From: Flavobacteriales bacterium
GTDB taxonomy: Bacteria; Bacteroidota; Bacteroidia; Flavobacteriales_F; PHOS-HE28
Assembly: GCA_016788485.1 (NCBI GenBank)
Contig: JAEUSV010000014.1
Span: forward strand, 1 to 64,000
Direction of reading: 5' to 3'
DNA length: 64,000 bases
Shown: positions 9,255 to 18,050 of the stretch, piece after piece
How positions within the stretch are numbered: position 1 is the first letter of the stretch
How the letters are laid out: every line of letters begins with the position of its first letter
Made by a program: the position numbers and the translations under genes
Notes under the pieces: generated by a model
Seen by the model: the letters and a program-made list of their open reading frames with translations, nothing else
Databases searched by the model: none
What the model was told of the DNA's origin: nothing

Positions 9255-9911
9255 TTACGGATCCATCACGCACCGGCACGAGAACCCGTCCTGCGGCTCG
9301 CTGCTTCCCCTGTACAGGTCGGCGTTGTAGGTGCCGAGGAAGCGGAACACCACCTTCTCCGGCCCCTCCGGTGAAGAGCTCCAGAAGTAACCGTAGGCCC
9401 CTTCGAAGAGGGACTCTCCGTAGTTGGAGCGCGCCCCGCCCGGTCGTCCGTTGAACCCGCTGGCATCGGTGGCTCCGGTGTTCGGCGGGTCCCAGTAGGC
9501 CGTGTCCTTCAGTGCCCCGCCGGTCACGCTGTCGCCGCCCAGCGCTGTGGTGAGCACATCCCAATCCGCAGCGCTCGGCACGTGCCAGCCCGCCGGACAG
9601 AGGCCGCGCGGATCGGTCACCGCATACCAGTTGTAGAGGCGACCGTAAGCTTCGAGCATGCCGGGGTCGCTGCGGTACACCGCTTGCGCACCGGACCTTG
9701 CGAAGCGCCATTCCTGGGCCTGCGGAAGCGTGGGGATGGTGTCGCCGTTGCGGTAGAGCTCCGTGCGCAGGTTCTCCGCGAACCACCACTGCGTACCGAT
9801 CCGCACCACCGGATAGCTGTGCCCATGATAAGGCACGGGCGGATGCAGCAGTTGTGCCCCGGCGCGGAGGCCGAACGGCAGCGTGATCAGCAGGAACAGG
9901 AGACGGACCAT
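9255..9911 (-). CDS. Secreted FISUMP-domain protein
   Basis: The 218-residue protein has a signal peptide (residues 1-21, ending GAQ). A Fibrobacter-succinogenes-major-paralogous (FISUMP) domain follows, recognised by IGTQWWFAENLRTELYRNGD, YGRLYNWYAV, CPAGWHVPSAADWDVL, and a C-terminal YFWSSS and FSCRCV. Such domains occur in secreted or surface proteins of Bacteroidota and Fibrobacteres; their function is unknown. The start at 9911 is the ATG that opens the hydrophobic segment; the longer in-frame extension runs into the neighbour. No T9SS domain is present. Confidence 0.8.
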   Translation of the reverse strand: MVRLLFLLITLPFGLRAGAQLLHPPVPYHGHSYPVVRIGTQWWFAENLRTELYRNGDTIPTLPQAQEWRFARSGAQAVYRSDPGMLEAYGRLYNWYAVTDPRGLCPAGWHVPSAADWDVLTTALGGDSVTGGALKDTAYWDPPNTGATDASGFNGRPGGARSNYGESLFEGAYGYFWSSSPEGPEKVVFRFLGTYNADLYRGSSEPQDGFSCRCVMDP

Positions 9912-9979
9912 GTCTGCCCGACGCAGCGAGGACCGTGCCACGGGCGTGAGTTCCTTGTGAAGGAAGCTCCGGGACCTGG

Positions 9980-10519
9980 TCACAGCGAGAAGTGGTACCC
10001 GATGCTGAAGGCGACGGGAAGCGGACCCTGCTTCACCTCGATGAGGCTGCTGTTCTCCAAGCCGCTCCAATCGCTCCAGAACTGCGCGTTGCGAAAGGGC
10101 ACCAGCACCGCCAGTCGGAAGAAGTTGGTGCTATGGGTCACACGGAACTCGGCGCCCGCCCCGACACTGAAGCCGTAGTAGATGTCGTCGAACTGCGATG
10201 CGTTCTCGACCTTGATGACCCCGTTGTAGCCGTAGAGCGCGGTGGCGTACATGCCGACCTTGCTGTCCGGTGCGAACCGGTACTGGACCCCGGCGTTCCA
10301 TCCGGGACCGACGAGGGCGTAACCCGCCCCGACCACCCCGGCGAGGTGGCGTGTGAAAGGCAGGTCGAGGCGTATGCCGAGACCGCCGTGGTCCAAGCCG
10401 CCACCGATGCCCAGATGGGCGGCATCCGAGACCGATGGCTTGCTGCCGGAGGCCGCGGCCTCCTGGCCGCGGACGTTCAGGAAAGCCACCACACCAAGAA
10501 GCAGTAGTGCGATACGCAT
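9980..10519 (-). CDS. Outer-membrane beta-barrel-like protein
   Basis: A 179-residue protein with a signal peptide (residues 1-18, ending VRG) and alternating hydrophobic strands with Gly and aromatic residues (VVGAGYALVGPGWNAGVQYRF, shortened here to GAGYALVGPGWNAG). It ends in Phe-Ser-Leu after YH, close to the aromatic C-terminus seen in outer-membrane barrels. No specific family is recognised. It may share a transcript with accC upstream on the same strand, from which it is separated by 59 nt. Confidence 0.6.
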   Translation of the reverse strand: MRIALLLLGVVAFLNVRGQEAAASGSKPSVSDAAHLGIGGGLDHGGLGIRLDLPFTRHLAGVVGAGYALVGPGWNAGVQYRFAPDSKVGMYATALYGYNGVIKVENASQFDDIYYGFSVGAGAEFRVTHSTNFFRLAVLVPFRNAQFWSDWSGLENSSLIEVKQGPLPVAFSIGYHFSL

Positions 10520-10578
10520 GAAAGGTCCGATGGGAGCCTGAACTTAGGCCTCCTCCGGCACGAGCAGGATGACGGGCG

Positions 10579-11925
<1,347 letters not shown>

Positions 11926-11940
11926 CAGCGTACGAGGATT

Positions 11941-12043
11941 ACCGCAACGACGCGACGAACGCCACGCTCAACCGTGGACGCGTATCGTGTTGGCGGATGT
12001 TGGGACCATTGCATTGCCGTTGCGACCGTGGCGTCGTTGCGGT
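11941..12043. repeat. Palindromic intergenic repeat, copy B
   Basis: The 103-bp element has inverted ends: ACCGCAACGACGC at 11941 and GCGTCGTTGCGGT ending at 12043 pair perfectly over 13 bp and further with a mismatch. It lies between accB and accC, which are co-transcribed, so it would form a hairpin inside the operon mRNA. Copy A lies at 686-754 in the same kind of position. The middle part differs in sequence and length between the copies (103 versus 69 bp in total). Confidence 0.7.
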
Positions 12044-12054
12044 GCAATGGGGAA

Positions 12055-12561
12055 CTAGGCCGGATCCACCAGGAACAGCGGCTGGTCGTACTCCACGGGC
12101 TTGGCGTCGTCCACCAGCACCTTCACGATCTTGCCGCTCACCTCGCTCTCGATCTCGTTGAAGAGCTTCATGGCCTCGATGATGCAGATCTTGCTGCCGG
12201 GCTTGATCTCGTCGCCCACGTTCACGAACACGGGCTTGCCGGGGCCCGCGGCGCGGTAGAAGGTGCCGATCATCGGGGCCTTGATGGTGATGTACTTGCT
12301 GTCGGCAGCCGGAGCGGGGGCCGGCGCGGCGGCGGCTGGCGCAGGTGCCGGCGCAGCGGGTGCCGGTGCTGCGGGCAGGGGCGGTGCGTAGGCCGGGGCG
12401 GGCGCCGCGATCACCTGCACGGGTGTGGCGGCCTCCTTCTTGCCCGAAGGGGTCTTGATGGTGATCTTGAAGTCCTTCTGCTCGATCTCCACCTCGCTCA
12501 CGCCGCTCTTCGCGACGAACTTGATCAGCTCCTGGATCTGGGTCAGGTTCATGGGGTCCAT
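12055..12561 (-). CDS. accB: Acetyl-CoA carboxylase, biotin carboxyl carrier protein
   Basis: AccB carries the biotin that shuttles carboxyl groups to acetyl-CoA. The 168 residues comprise an N-terminal helical region (NLTQIQELIKFVAKSGVSE), a long Ala/Pro-rich linker (about residues 60-100) and a C-terminal biotinyl domain with EAMKLFNEI; Lys132 is the expected biotin site. A second ATG three codons in is possible. A TACCTTGG element at 12586-12593 could give an internal promoter for accB-accC. Confidence 0.96.
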   Translation of the reverse strand: MDPMNLTQIQELIKFVAKSGVSEVEIEQKDFKITIKTPSGKKEAATPVQVIAAPAPAYAPPLPAAPAPAAPAPAPAAAAPAPAPAADSKYITIKAPMIGTFYRAAGPGKPVFVNVGDEIKPGSKICIIEAMKLFNEIESEVSGKIVKVLVDDAKPVEYDQPLFLVDPA

Positions 12562-12585
12562 CGTTGGGTTGGTGGCCGGGGAAGG

Positions 12586-12593
12586 CCAAGGTA
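12586..12593 (-). promoter_or_regulatory. TAnnTTTG-class promoter (TACCTTGG) for accB-accC
   Basis: The element lies 24 nt before the accB ATG, inside the fabH-accB gap. It may give the carboxylase genes a promoter in addition to the cluster promoter at 15333-15340. Confidence 0.4.
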
Positions 12594-12607
12594 GGAAAGT
12601 GTGGGGT

Positions 12608-13606
12608 TCAGCCGCCGTAGGCCCACTTGAGGTATACCGCGCCCCAGGTGAAGCCGCCGCCGAAGGCGCTGAGGATGATGTTGTCGCCCTTCTTCAGGCG
12701 CGGCTCCCACTCCCAAAGGCACAGGGGAATGGTACCGGAGGTGGTGTTGCCGTACTTCTCGATGTTCACCATCACACGGCTGTCGTCGAGCCCCATGCGG
12801 TGCGCGGTGGCGTCGATGATGCGCTTGTTGGCCTGGTGCGGTACGAGCCACGCCACGTCCTCGCTCTTCAGGCCGTTCTTCTCCATGATCTCGGCGCTCA
12901 CGTCGGCCATGTTGGTCACGGCGAACTTGAACACGGCCTTGCCTTCCTGGTACACGAAGTGCTCGCGCGCCTCCACGGTGCGCTCGGTGGCGGGCCTGCG
13001 GCTGCCGCCGGCCTTCTGGTGCAGGTACTGGCATCCGCTTCCGTCGCTGCGCAGGATGGCGTCGATGATGCCCAGGCCCTCGGTGCTGGGCTCCAGGAGC
13101 ACGGCACCGGCGCCATCGCCGAAGATGATGCAGGTGGCGCGGTCGGTGTAGTCGATGATGCTCGACATCTTGTCGCCGCCCACCACGACGACCTTCTTGT
13201 ACTTGCCGGTCTCGATGAACTGGCTGCCGGTGGTGAGGCCGTAGAGGAAGCCGCTGCAGGCCGCGTTGAGGTCGAAGCCCCAGGCGTTCTTCGCGCCCAC
13301 CATGTCGCACACGATGTTGGCCGTGGCGGGGAACTGCATGTCCGCCGTCACCGTGCAGCAGATCAGCAGGTCGATCTCCATCGGGTCGATGCCGCGCTTG
13401 GCGCACAGGCCCTTCACGGCCCCGGCGGCCATGGTGCTCAGCCCCTGGTCCTTGCCGGTGAGGATGCGGCGCTCCTTGATGCCGGTGCGCTCGGTGATCC
13501 AGGCGTCGTTGGTGTCCACCAGCGTTTCCAGCACCTGGTTCGTAAGGCGGAATTCCGGCAGGTAGCCCTGCACGGCGGTGATGGCGGCGGTGACCTTCTG
13601 GCTCAT
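12608..13606 (-). CDS. fabH: Beta-ketoacyl-ACP synthase III
   Basis: FabH starts fatty-acid chains by condensing an acyl-CoA with malonyl-ACP. The 332-residue protein has the full catalytic triad: Cys117 (NAACSGF), His257 (PHQANKRI) and Asn287 (GNTTSGT). The start codon overlaps the end of plsX by 4 nt, indicating translational coupling, and accB follows after 46 nt. Confidence 0.97.
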   Translation of the reverse strand: MSQKVTAAITAVQGYLPEFRLTNQVLETLVDTNDAWITERTGIKERRILTGKDQGLSTMAAGAVKGLCAKRGIDPMEIDLLICCTVTADMQFPATANIVCDMVGAKNAWGFDLNAACSGFLYGLTTGSQFIETGKYKKVVVVGGDKMSSIIDYTDRATCIIFGDGAGAVLLEPSTEGLGIIDAILRSDGSGCQYLHQKAGGSRRPATERTVEAREHFVYQEGKAVFKFAVTNMADVSAEIMEKNGLKSEDVAWLVPHQANKRIIDATAHRMGLDDSRVMVNIEKYGNTTSGTIPLCLWEWEPRLKKGDNIILSAFGGGFTWGAVYLKWAYGG

Positions 13607-14541
13607 GTCAGCGCTTCAGCGATGCGCTCGTTCAGTTTGCTCTCGATCACCTCGCGGGTGAAGAGCAGCATGTTCTTGATGGTGAGCTCGTTGCTGATGC
13701 CGTGGCCGATGATCACGTTGCCGTTCACGCCCAGCACCGGCAGTCCACCGTAGTTCTCGTAGTCGAACCGGTCGAAGAAGGGCTCGTGCACACCGCGCAG
13801 CTTCAGCAGGTCGTGGAAGGCCTCCACGGCCTTGAGCACGATGTTGCCCGTGAAGCCGTCGGTGACCATCACGTCGGCCTTGTCGTTGAAGAGGTCGCGG
13901 CCCTCCACGTTGCCGATGAAGGTGTACTGCGTCTGCTCCTTCATCAGGCCGTAGGCGGCCAGCGCTGTGGCGTTGCCTTTCTTGTCCTCCTCGCCGATGT
14001 TGAGCAGCGCCACCTTGGGCTCGGCGATGTGGTACACGTGCTTGGCGAGCAGGTGGCCCAGCAGGCCGAACTGGCAGAGCACGTCGGGCTTGCAGTCGGC
14101 GTTGGCGCCCACGTCGAGCAGGATGCCGTAGCTCCCGTTCTCCTTGGGCACCACGCTGGGGATGCACGGCCGGATCACGCCGGGGATGGGCTTCACGCTG
14201 AACACGCTGCCCACGAGCATGGCGCCCGTGTTGCCCGTGCTGGCGAAGGCATCGATGCGCTTCTCCTTCAGCAGGTGGAAGCCGATGCTGATGCTGCTGT
14301 GCGGCTTGGTCTGCAGCGCCTTGGTGGCGCTGTCCTCCATGGTGATGTCGTCCTTGCTGGGAACGATGTCGAAGGCCGCGGCGTCCGCGCCCTCCTCCGC
14401 CAGGTGGCGTTGGATGGCCTCGGCATCGCCGATCAGCACAAGGCGCACATCGCCCGGCAGTTCGCGCTGGGCCATGACGGCCGCACGAACCGGGACGGCA
14501 GGACCGTGGTCACTGCCCATGATGTCCACTCCGATCCTCAT
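13603..14541 (-). CDS. plsX: Phosphate acyltransferase PlsX
   Basis: PlsX converts acyl-ACP to acyl-phosphate, the entry point of phospholipid synthesis with PlsY. The 312-residue protein begins MRIGVDIMGSDHGP and contains the family segments ASTGNTGAML, LLDVGANADCKP and VTDGFTGNIVLK. It lies between rpmF and fabH, the conserved order in many bacteria, and overlaps fabH by 4 nt. Confidence 0.96.
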   Translation of the reverse strand: MRIGVDIMGSDHGPAVPVRAAVMAQRELPGDVRLVLIGDAEAIQRHLAEEGADAAAFDIVPSKDDITMEDSATKALQTKPHSSISIGFHLLKEKRIDAFASTGNTGAMLVGSVFSVKPIPGVIRPCIPSVVPKENGSYGILLDVGANADCKPDVLCQFGLLGHLLAKHVYHIAEPKVALLNIGEEDKKGNATALAAYGLMKEQTQYTFIGNVEGRDLFNDKADVMVTDGFTGNIVLKAVEAFHDLLKLRGVHEPFFDRFDYENYGGLPVLGVNGNVIIGHGISNELTIKNMLLFTREVIESKLNERIAEALT

Positions 14542-14574
14542 CGGTGGCTGCGGTGGGACGGGAAGAGGATGCGC

Positions 14575-14763
14575 TTATTCAGCGCTCTTGGACACCAGCA
14601 ACTTGCCGTTGTAGTAGAGGTCGTCCCCCACTTTGTAGGCACGGTGGCGCAGGTGCACCTCGCCGGTGTTGGCGTCGGTGGTCACCGTGGGCACGCCGGC
14701 GCGCTGGTGGGTGCGGCGCTTCATGGTGCGCGTCTTGGAATGGCGTCGCTTCGGGTTTGGCAT
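14575..14763 (-). CDS. rpmF: 50S ribosomal protein L32
   Basis: The 62-residue basic protein starts MPNPKRRHSKTRTMKRRTHQ, characteristic of bL32. It has no cysteines, so it is the zinc-free form; the loop reads TTDANTGEVHLRHRAY where other L32 proteins carry CxxC pairs. It sits in the usual yceD-rpmF-plsX order, 20 nt after the DUF177 gene. Confidence 0.95.
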   Translation of the reverse strand: MPNPKRRHSKTRTMKRRTHQRAGVPTVTTDANTGEVHLRHRAYKVGDDLYYNGKLLVSKSAE

Positions 14764-14783
14764 CGTCGGGACGGATTATTCGG

Positions 14784-15302
14784 TCAGGAACGGTTGTTCT
14801 TCAAGGCCTGGAGCGCTTCCCAGCGGGGGTCGGGCACCGGCTCGTGTTCGATGTTGATCTGCGAAAGGGCCTGGTCCACCTCGGGGTCGCACTGGCCGTC
14901 GGGGTGGATGCGGCGCGCCGGCAGGTTGAGGCTGATGCACTCGAAGAAGTAGTGCGTCAGGTTCACCTCGTGCGCATCGGTGGGCAGGCTCACCAGTTCT
15001 TCGTCGCCCTCGTCGCCCTCCTCACCGGTCAGGGTGAAGATCTGCCGCTGGTCGCCCTTCACGGGGCAGTCCATCAGGCCGTTGCAGTGGTCGCAGTGCA
15101 CCTGCACCGAACCGTCCACATGGATCTTGCACACCAGCAGGTGCTGGCTCTTGTCCATGTCCACGGTCACGGCCACCTTGCCGCCCACGTACTCCTCCTG
15201 CTCGGTGGCCTTGAAAAAGGCATCGTCCAGCTCGTAGGTGAACCGGTGCGCGCCGTCCTTCAGGCCGGTGAAGGCGATGGTATGTTCGGGGAAGGCTTCC
15301 AT
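14784..15302 (-). CDS. DUF177 (YceD-family) protein
   Basis: This 172-residue cytoplasmic protein belongs to the DUF177 family, whose members are almost always encoded immediately before rpmF and are linked to 23S rRNA maturation. The conserved CDHCNGLMDCPV motif (about residues 70-82) is present, followed by an acidic stretch (EEGDEGDEEL). The start at 15302 fits the family N-terminus and follows a perfect TACATTTG promoter. It is the first gene of the yceD-rpmF-plsX-fabH-accB-accC run. Confidence 0.9.
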   Translation of the reverse strand: MEAFPEHTIAFTGLKDGAHRFTYELDDAFFKATEQEEYVGGKVAVTVDMDKSQHLLVCKIHVDGSVQVHCDHCNGLMDCPVKGDQRQIFTLTGEEGDEGDEELVSLPTDAHEVNLTHYFFECISLNLPARRIHPDGQCDPEVDQALSQINIEHEPVPDPRWEALQALKNNRS

Positions 15303-15332
15303 AGGGCCGTCAGGCCTCGAAAAGGCAGGCGG

Positions 15333-15340
15333 CAAATGTA
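15333..15340 (-). promoter_or_regulatory. TAnnTTTG promoter (TACATTTG) for the yceD-to-accC cluster
   Basis: A perfect consensus -7 element on the minus strand ends 30 nt before the yceD-family ATG at 15302, within the 104-nt gap after pdxA. It is the likely main promoter of the six-gene lipid and L32 cluster. Confidence 0.6.
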
Positions 15341-15406
15341 GGCAGATCCGGCGTATCCCCGGAGGGTTATGAACAGCCTGTTGGTGGCGGCCCTGGACCC
15401 GGGGGG

Positions 15407-16471
15407 TCAGTCCCCGCCCTTCTCCTTCTTCTGAGGCTGCAAGGGGTTGGCCGTCAGGAGTTTCCACTGTTCGCGATGGCGCACGATGTCGCCTGCCAGC
15501 CACACGGCCTGCCGGAAGCTGCCGGCATCGGCCTCGCCCTTGCCCGCAATGCCCAATCCGGTGCCATGGTCGGGACTGGTGCGCACGATGGGCAGGCCGG
15601 CGGTGTAGTTCACCCCGTGGCCGAAGCTCAGGGCCTTGAAGGGGGCCAGCCCCTGGTCGTGGTACATGGCCAGCACCCCGTCGAAGTGCTTGTAGCCGCC
15701 GGAACCGAAGAAGCCGTCGGCGGGGTAGGGGCCCACGGCCTGGATGCCCTCCTCCTGCAGCTTGCGCACGGCGGGAACGATGCGCTCACGGTCCTCGCTG
15801 CCGAGCGCGCCCCCATCGCCGGCATGGGGGTTGAGCCCGAGCACGGCGATGCGCGGGGTGCTCACCCCGAAATCGCGCTGCAGGCTGTGGTGGAACAGGC
15901 GGGCCTTGGCCACGATGCGCTCCACGGTCACCGCCTCGGCCACCTCCTTGATCGGCAGGTGCCCGGTGACCAATGCCACGCGCAGGCCGTCGCCCACCAG
16001 GATCATGAGCACGGGGCTGTCGGTGCCGGCCATGTGGGCCAGGTACTCGGTGTGCCCGGGGAACGCGAAGCCCGCGGCCTGCATGCTGTGCTTGTCGATC
16101 GGCGCGGTCACCAGCACGTCGAGCTTGCCGCTGGCCAGGTCGTTCACGGCGGCCTCCAGGCTGCGGATGCTGTATTCGCTGAGCTTGCCACTGGGCTTGC
16201 CGAGCTCCAGGGGCAGCTCCTCCTCCCACAGGTTCACCACGTTCAGCTTGCGCGGCTGGGCGTCGGTGGCGTGCTGCACGCCGTGGAACTGCACCTCGTC
16301 CAGCCCCAGGGCCTTGCGGTGGAAGCTCACGGTCTTGCTGCCGCAGTAGAGCACGGGCGTGATGTCCTGCATCATGCGGGTGTCCTCGAAGGTCTTCAGC
16401 ACCACCTCGATGCCGATGCCGTTGAGGTCGCCGCAGCTGATGCCGACGCGCAGGGTCTTGGTCTCGCTCAT
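15407..16471 (-). CDS. pdxA: 4-hydroxythreonine-4-phosphate dehydrogenase
   Basis: PdxA oxidises 4-phosphohydroxy-threonine in the DXP-dependent route to pyridoxal phosphate. The 354-residue protein has the family segments GISCGDLNGIGIEVVLK, TAPIDKHSMQAAGF, FPGHTEYLA, LGLNPHAGDGG and MYHDQGLAPFKAL, which together carry the metal-binding His residues. It overlaps pepA by 4 nt (ATGA) and the two form a unit. DXP made by dxs (6478-8424) feeds this pathway too, although at a distance. Confidence 0.95.
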   Translation of the reverse strand: MSETKTLRVGISCGDLNGIGIEVVLKTFEDTRMMQDITPVLYCGSKTVSFHRKALGLDEVQFHGVQHATDAQPRKLNVVNLWEEELPLELGKPSGKLSEYSIRSLEAAVNDLASGKLDVLVTAPIDKHSMQAAGFAFPGHTEYLAHMAGTDSPVLMILVGDGLRVALVTGHLPIKEVAEAVTVERIVAKARLFHHSLQRDFGVSTPRIAVLGLNPHAGDGGALGSEDRERIVPAVRKLQEEGIQAVGPYPADGFFGSGGYKHFDGVLAMYHDQGLAPFKALSFGHGVNYTAGLPIVRTSPDHGTGLGIAGKGEADAGSFRQAVWLAGDIVRHREQWKLLTANPLQPQKKEKGGD

Positions 16472-17904
16472 TTCTCGTGTGCGCGGCGCTTGAGGAACTC
16501 GTAGAACAGGCGAACGCCCACGCCGGTGCCGCCCTTCACCCGGTAATGGTCGCGCTTGTGCAGGTAGGCCGTGCCGGCGATGTCGATGTGGATATAAGGC
16601 CGCGTGGTGAAGCGTGCCAGGAACTTGCCGGCGGTGATCTGGCCTGCGAGGTCGCTGCCCAGGTTCTTGATGTCGGCGATGTCGCTCTTGATCTCCTCGC
16701 CGTACTCGTCCCAGAAGGGCATGCGGGCCAGGCGCTCGAACACGTGGTCGCCGGCGGCATGCAGCTGGTGGAAGTGCTTCTCGTCGGCGGTTCCCATGCT
16801 CACGCTGCCGTAGGTGCCGATGGCGCGGGCCGCGGCGCCGGTGAGGGTGGCGATGGTCATCACCAGCTCGGCCTCGTAGCGTTCGCCGTAGCTGAGGGCG
16901 TCGGCCAGGATGATGCGGCCCTCGGCGTCGGCGTTGAGCACCTCCACGGTGAGGCCGCTGTGCATGCGGATCACATCACCGGGTGCGTAGGCGTTGCCGC
17001 CGGGGCGGTTGTCGGTGGCGGGGATCAGGGCCACCACGTGCACCGGCAGCTCGCGCTTGGCCGCTGCATAGATGGCGCCGGCCACGGCCGCTGCGCCCGC
17101 CATGTCGCACTTCATGTAGTCCATGCTGTTGGGCGTGGGCTTCAGGCTCAGGCCGCCGGTGTCGTACACCACGCCCTTGCCCACCAGCACGATGGGCTTC
17201 TTGTTCACCGCGTTCTTCGGCTTCCACTCGGCCACGGTGAAGGTGGGCGGGTCGATGCTGCCCTTGTTCACCGCGAGCAGGCCGCCCATGCCCAGGGCCT
17301 CGATCTGCGCCTTGTCCAGCACCTGCACCTTGAAACCGCCGTTGCGGCTGAGGTTGCGCACCTCGGCGCTGAGCTGCTTGGCGTTGAGGAAGGAGACGGG
17401 TTCGTTCACCAGGTCGCGCGCCACGGCGGTGGCCTCGCACAGGTCCATGGTCTCCTCCAGGGCCTTCGCGGTCACCTCCGAGGCGACCACGGACAGCTTG
17501 CGCAGCTCGCTCTCCTTGCCGTTGCCGGTCTTGTACTTGCGGAAGGTGTAGCTGCCGAGCGCTGCGCCTTCGGCCAGGGCCAGGGTGAGCGTGGCATCGT
17601 CCTGGAAGCTGAGCAGCTGGGCCTCCTCGCGCTTGGCGGCGGCCAGCCGCTGCACCATGTCGTTGCCGGCACGGCGGGCCTTCTCCAGGCGGGCGGCGGC
17701 CGCTCCCTTGCGCACCTGGTGCACCAGCACGAGCCGCCCGCTGATGTCGCAGGCGGCCACGTTGGCCTCGCCGGCCAGCTGTTCGATCAGGTACTGGCGG
17801 TCGCTGCGCTCCAGGTCGAGATGGCGCAGTTGGGCGGTGTCGTCGAGGATCACCAGGGTGTCCTTGCCGGCCGATGACCGGGTGGCGCGCACGAGGTTGA
17901 GCAT
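16468..17904 (-). CDS. pepA: Leucyl aminopeptidase, M17 family
   Basis: A cytosolic di-metal aminopeptidase of 478 residues. The catalytic M17 domain is shown by VGKGVVYDTGGLSLKP (with the metal-ligand Lys and Asp), KCDMAGAAAV and the signature NADAEGRIILADAL, where most homologues have NTDAEGR. The N-terminal third is the variable M17 N-domain. It is the first gene of a pair with pdxA. The promoter TATCTTCG lies at 17923-17930. Confidence 0.95.
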   Translation of the reverse strand: MLNLVRATRSSAGKDTLVILDDTAQLRHLDLERSDRQYLIEQLAGEANVAACDISGRLVLVHQVRKGAAAARLEKARRAGNDMVQRLAAAKREEAQLLSFQDDATLTLALAEGAALGSYTFRKYKTGNGKESELRKLSVVASEVTAKALEETMDLCEATAVARDLVNEPVSFLNAKQLSAEVRNLSRNGGFKVQVLDKAQIEALGMGGLLAVNKGSIDPPTFTVAEWKPKNAVNKKPIVLVGKGVVYDTGGLSLKPTPNSMDYMKCDMAGAAAVAGAIYAAAKRELPVHVVALIPATDNRPGGNAYAPGDVIRMHSGLTVEVLNADAEGRIILADALSYGERYEAELVMTIATLTGAAARAIGTYGSVSMGTADEKHFHQLHAAGDHVFERLARMPFWDEYGEEIKSDIADIKNLGSDLAGQITAGKFLARFTTRPYIHIDIAGTAYLHKRDHYRVKGGTGVGVRLFYEFLKRRAHEK

Positions 17905-17922
17905 GGGAAGAGGCTGGGCGGG

Positions 17923-17930
17923 CGAAGATA
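17923..17930 (-). promoter_or_regulatory. TAnnTTTG-class promoter (TATCTTCG) for pepA-pdxA
   Basis: The near-consensus element on the minus strand ends 18 nt before the pepA ATG. Confidence 0.5.
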
Positions 17931-18034
17931 GCCGTCCACGGATAGCGCACCGGAAGCGCCGGCCGAACGACCGGACGCGTCAATGAATGCGGCAATTCGG
18001 GGGGCTTGCCCTTCGTTCCGGCCTTCGGAATGCC

Positions 18035-18042
18035 GACCTTTG
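18035..18042 (+). promoter_or_regulatory. TAnnTTTG-class promoter (GACCTTTG)
   Basis: A seven-of-eight match ending 8 nt before the ATG at 18051 would give a transcript with almost no leader. Confidence 0.45.
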
Positions 18043-18050
18043 CACGGAAC

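Noticed and set aside
10520-10527. GACCTTTC directly before the ATG at 10519 as a promoter
   Set aside because: It abuts the start codon with no space, so the transcript would begin inside the coding region.
10520-10578. Imperfect inverted repeat GGAGCCT / AGGCCTCC after accC as a terminator
   Set aside because: The stem needs a bulge and no T tract follows on the minus strand. It may only be chance in GC-rich DNA.
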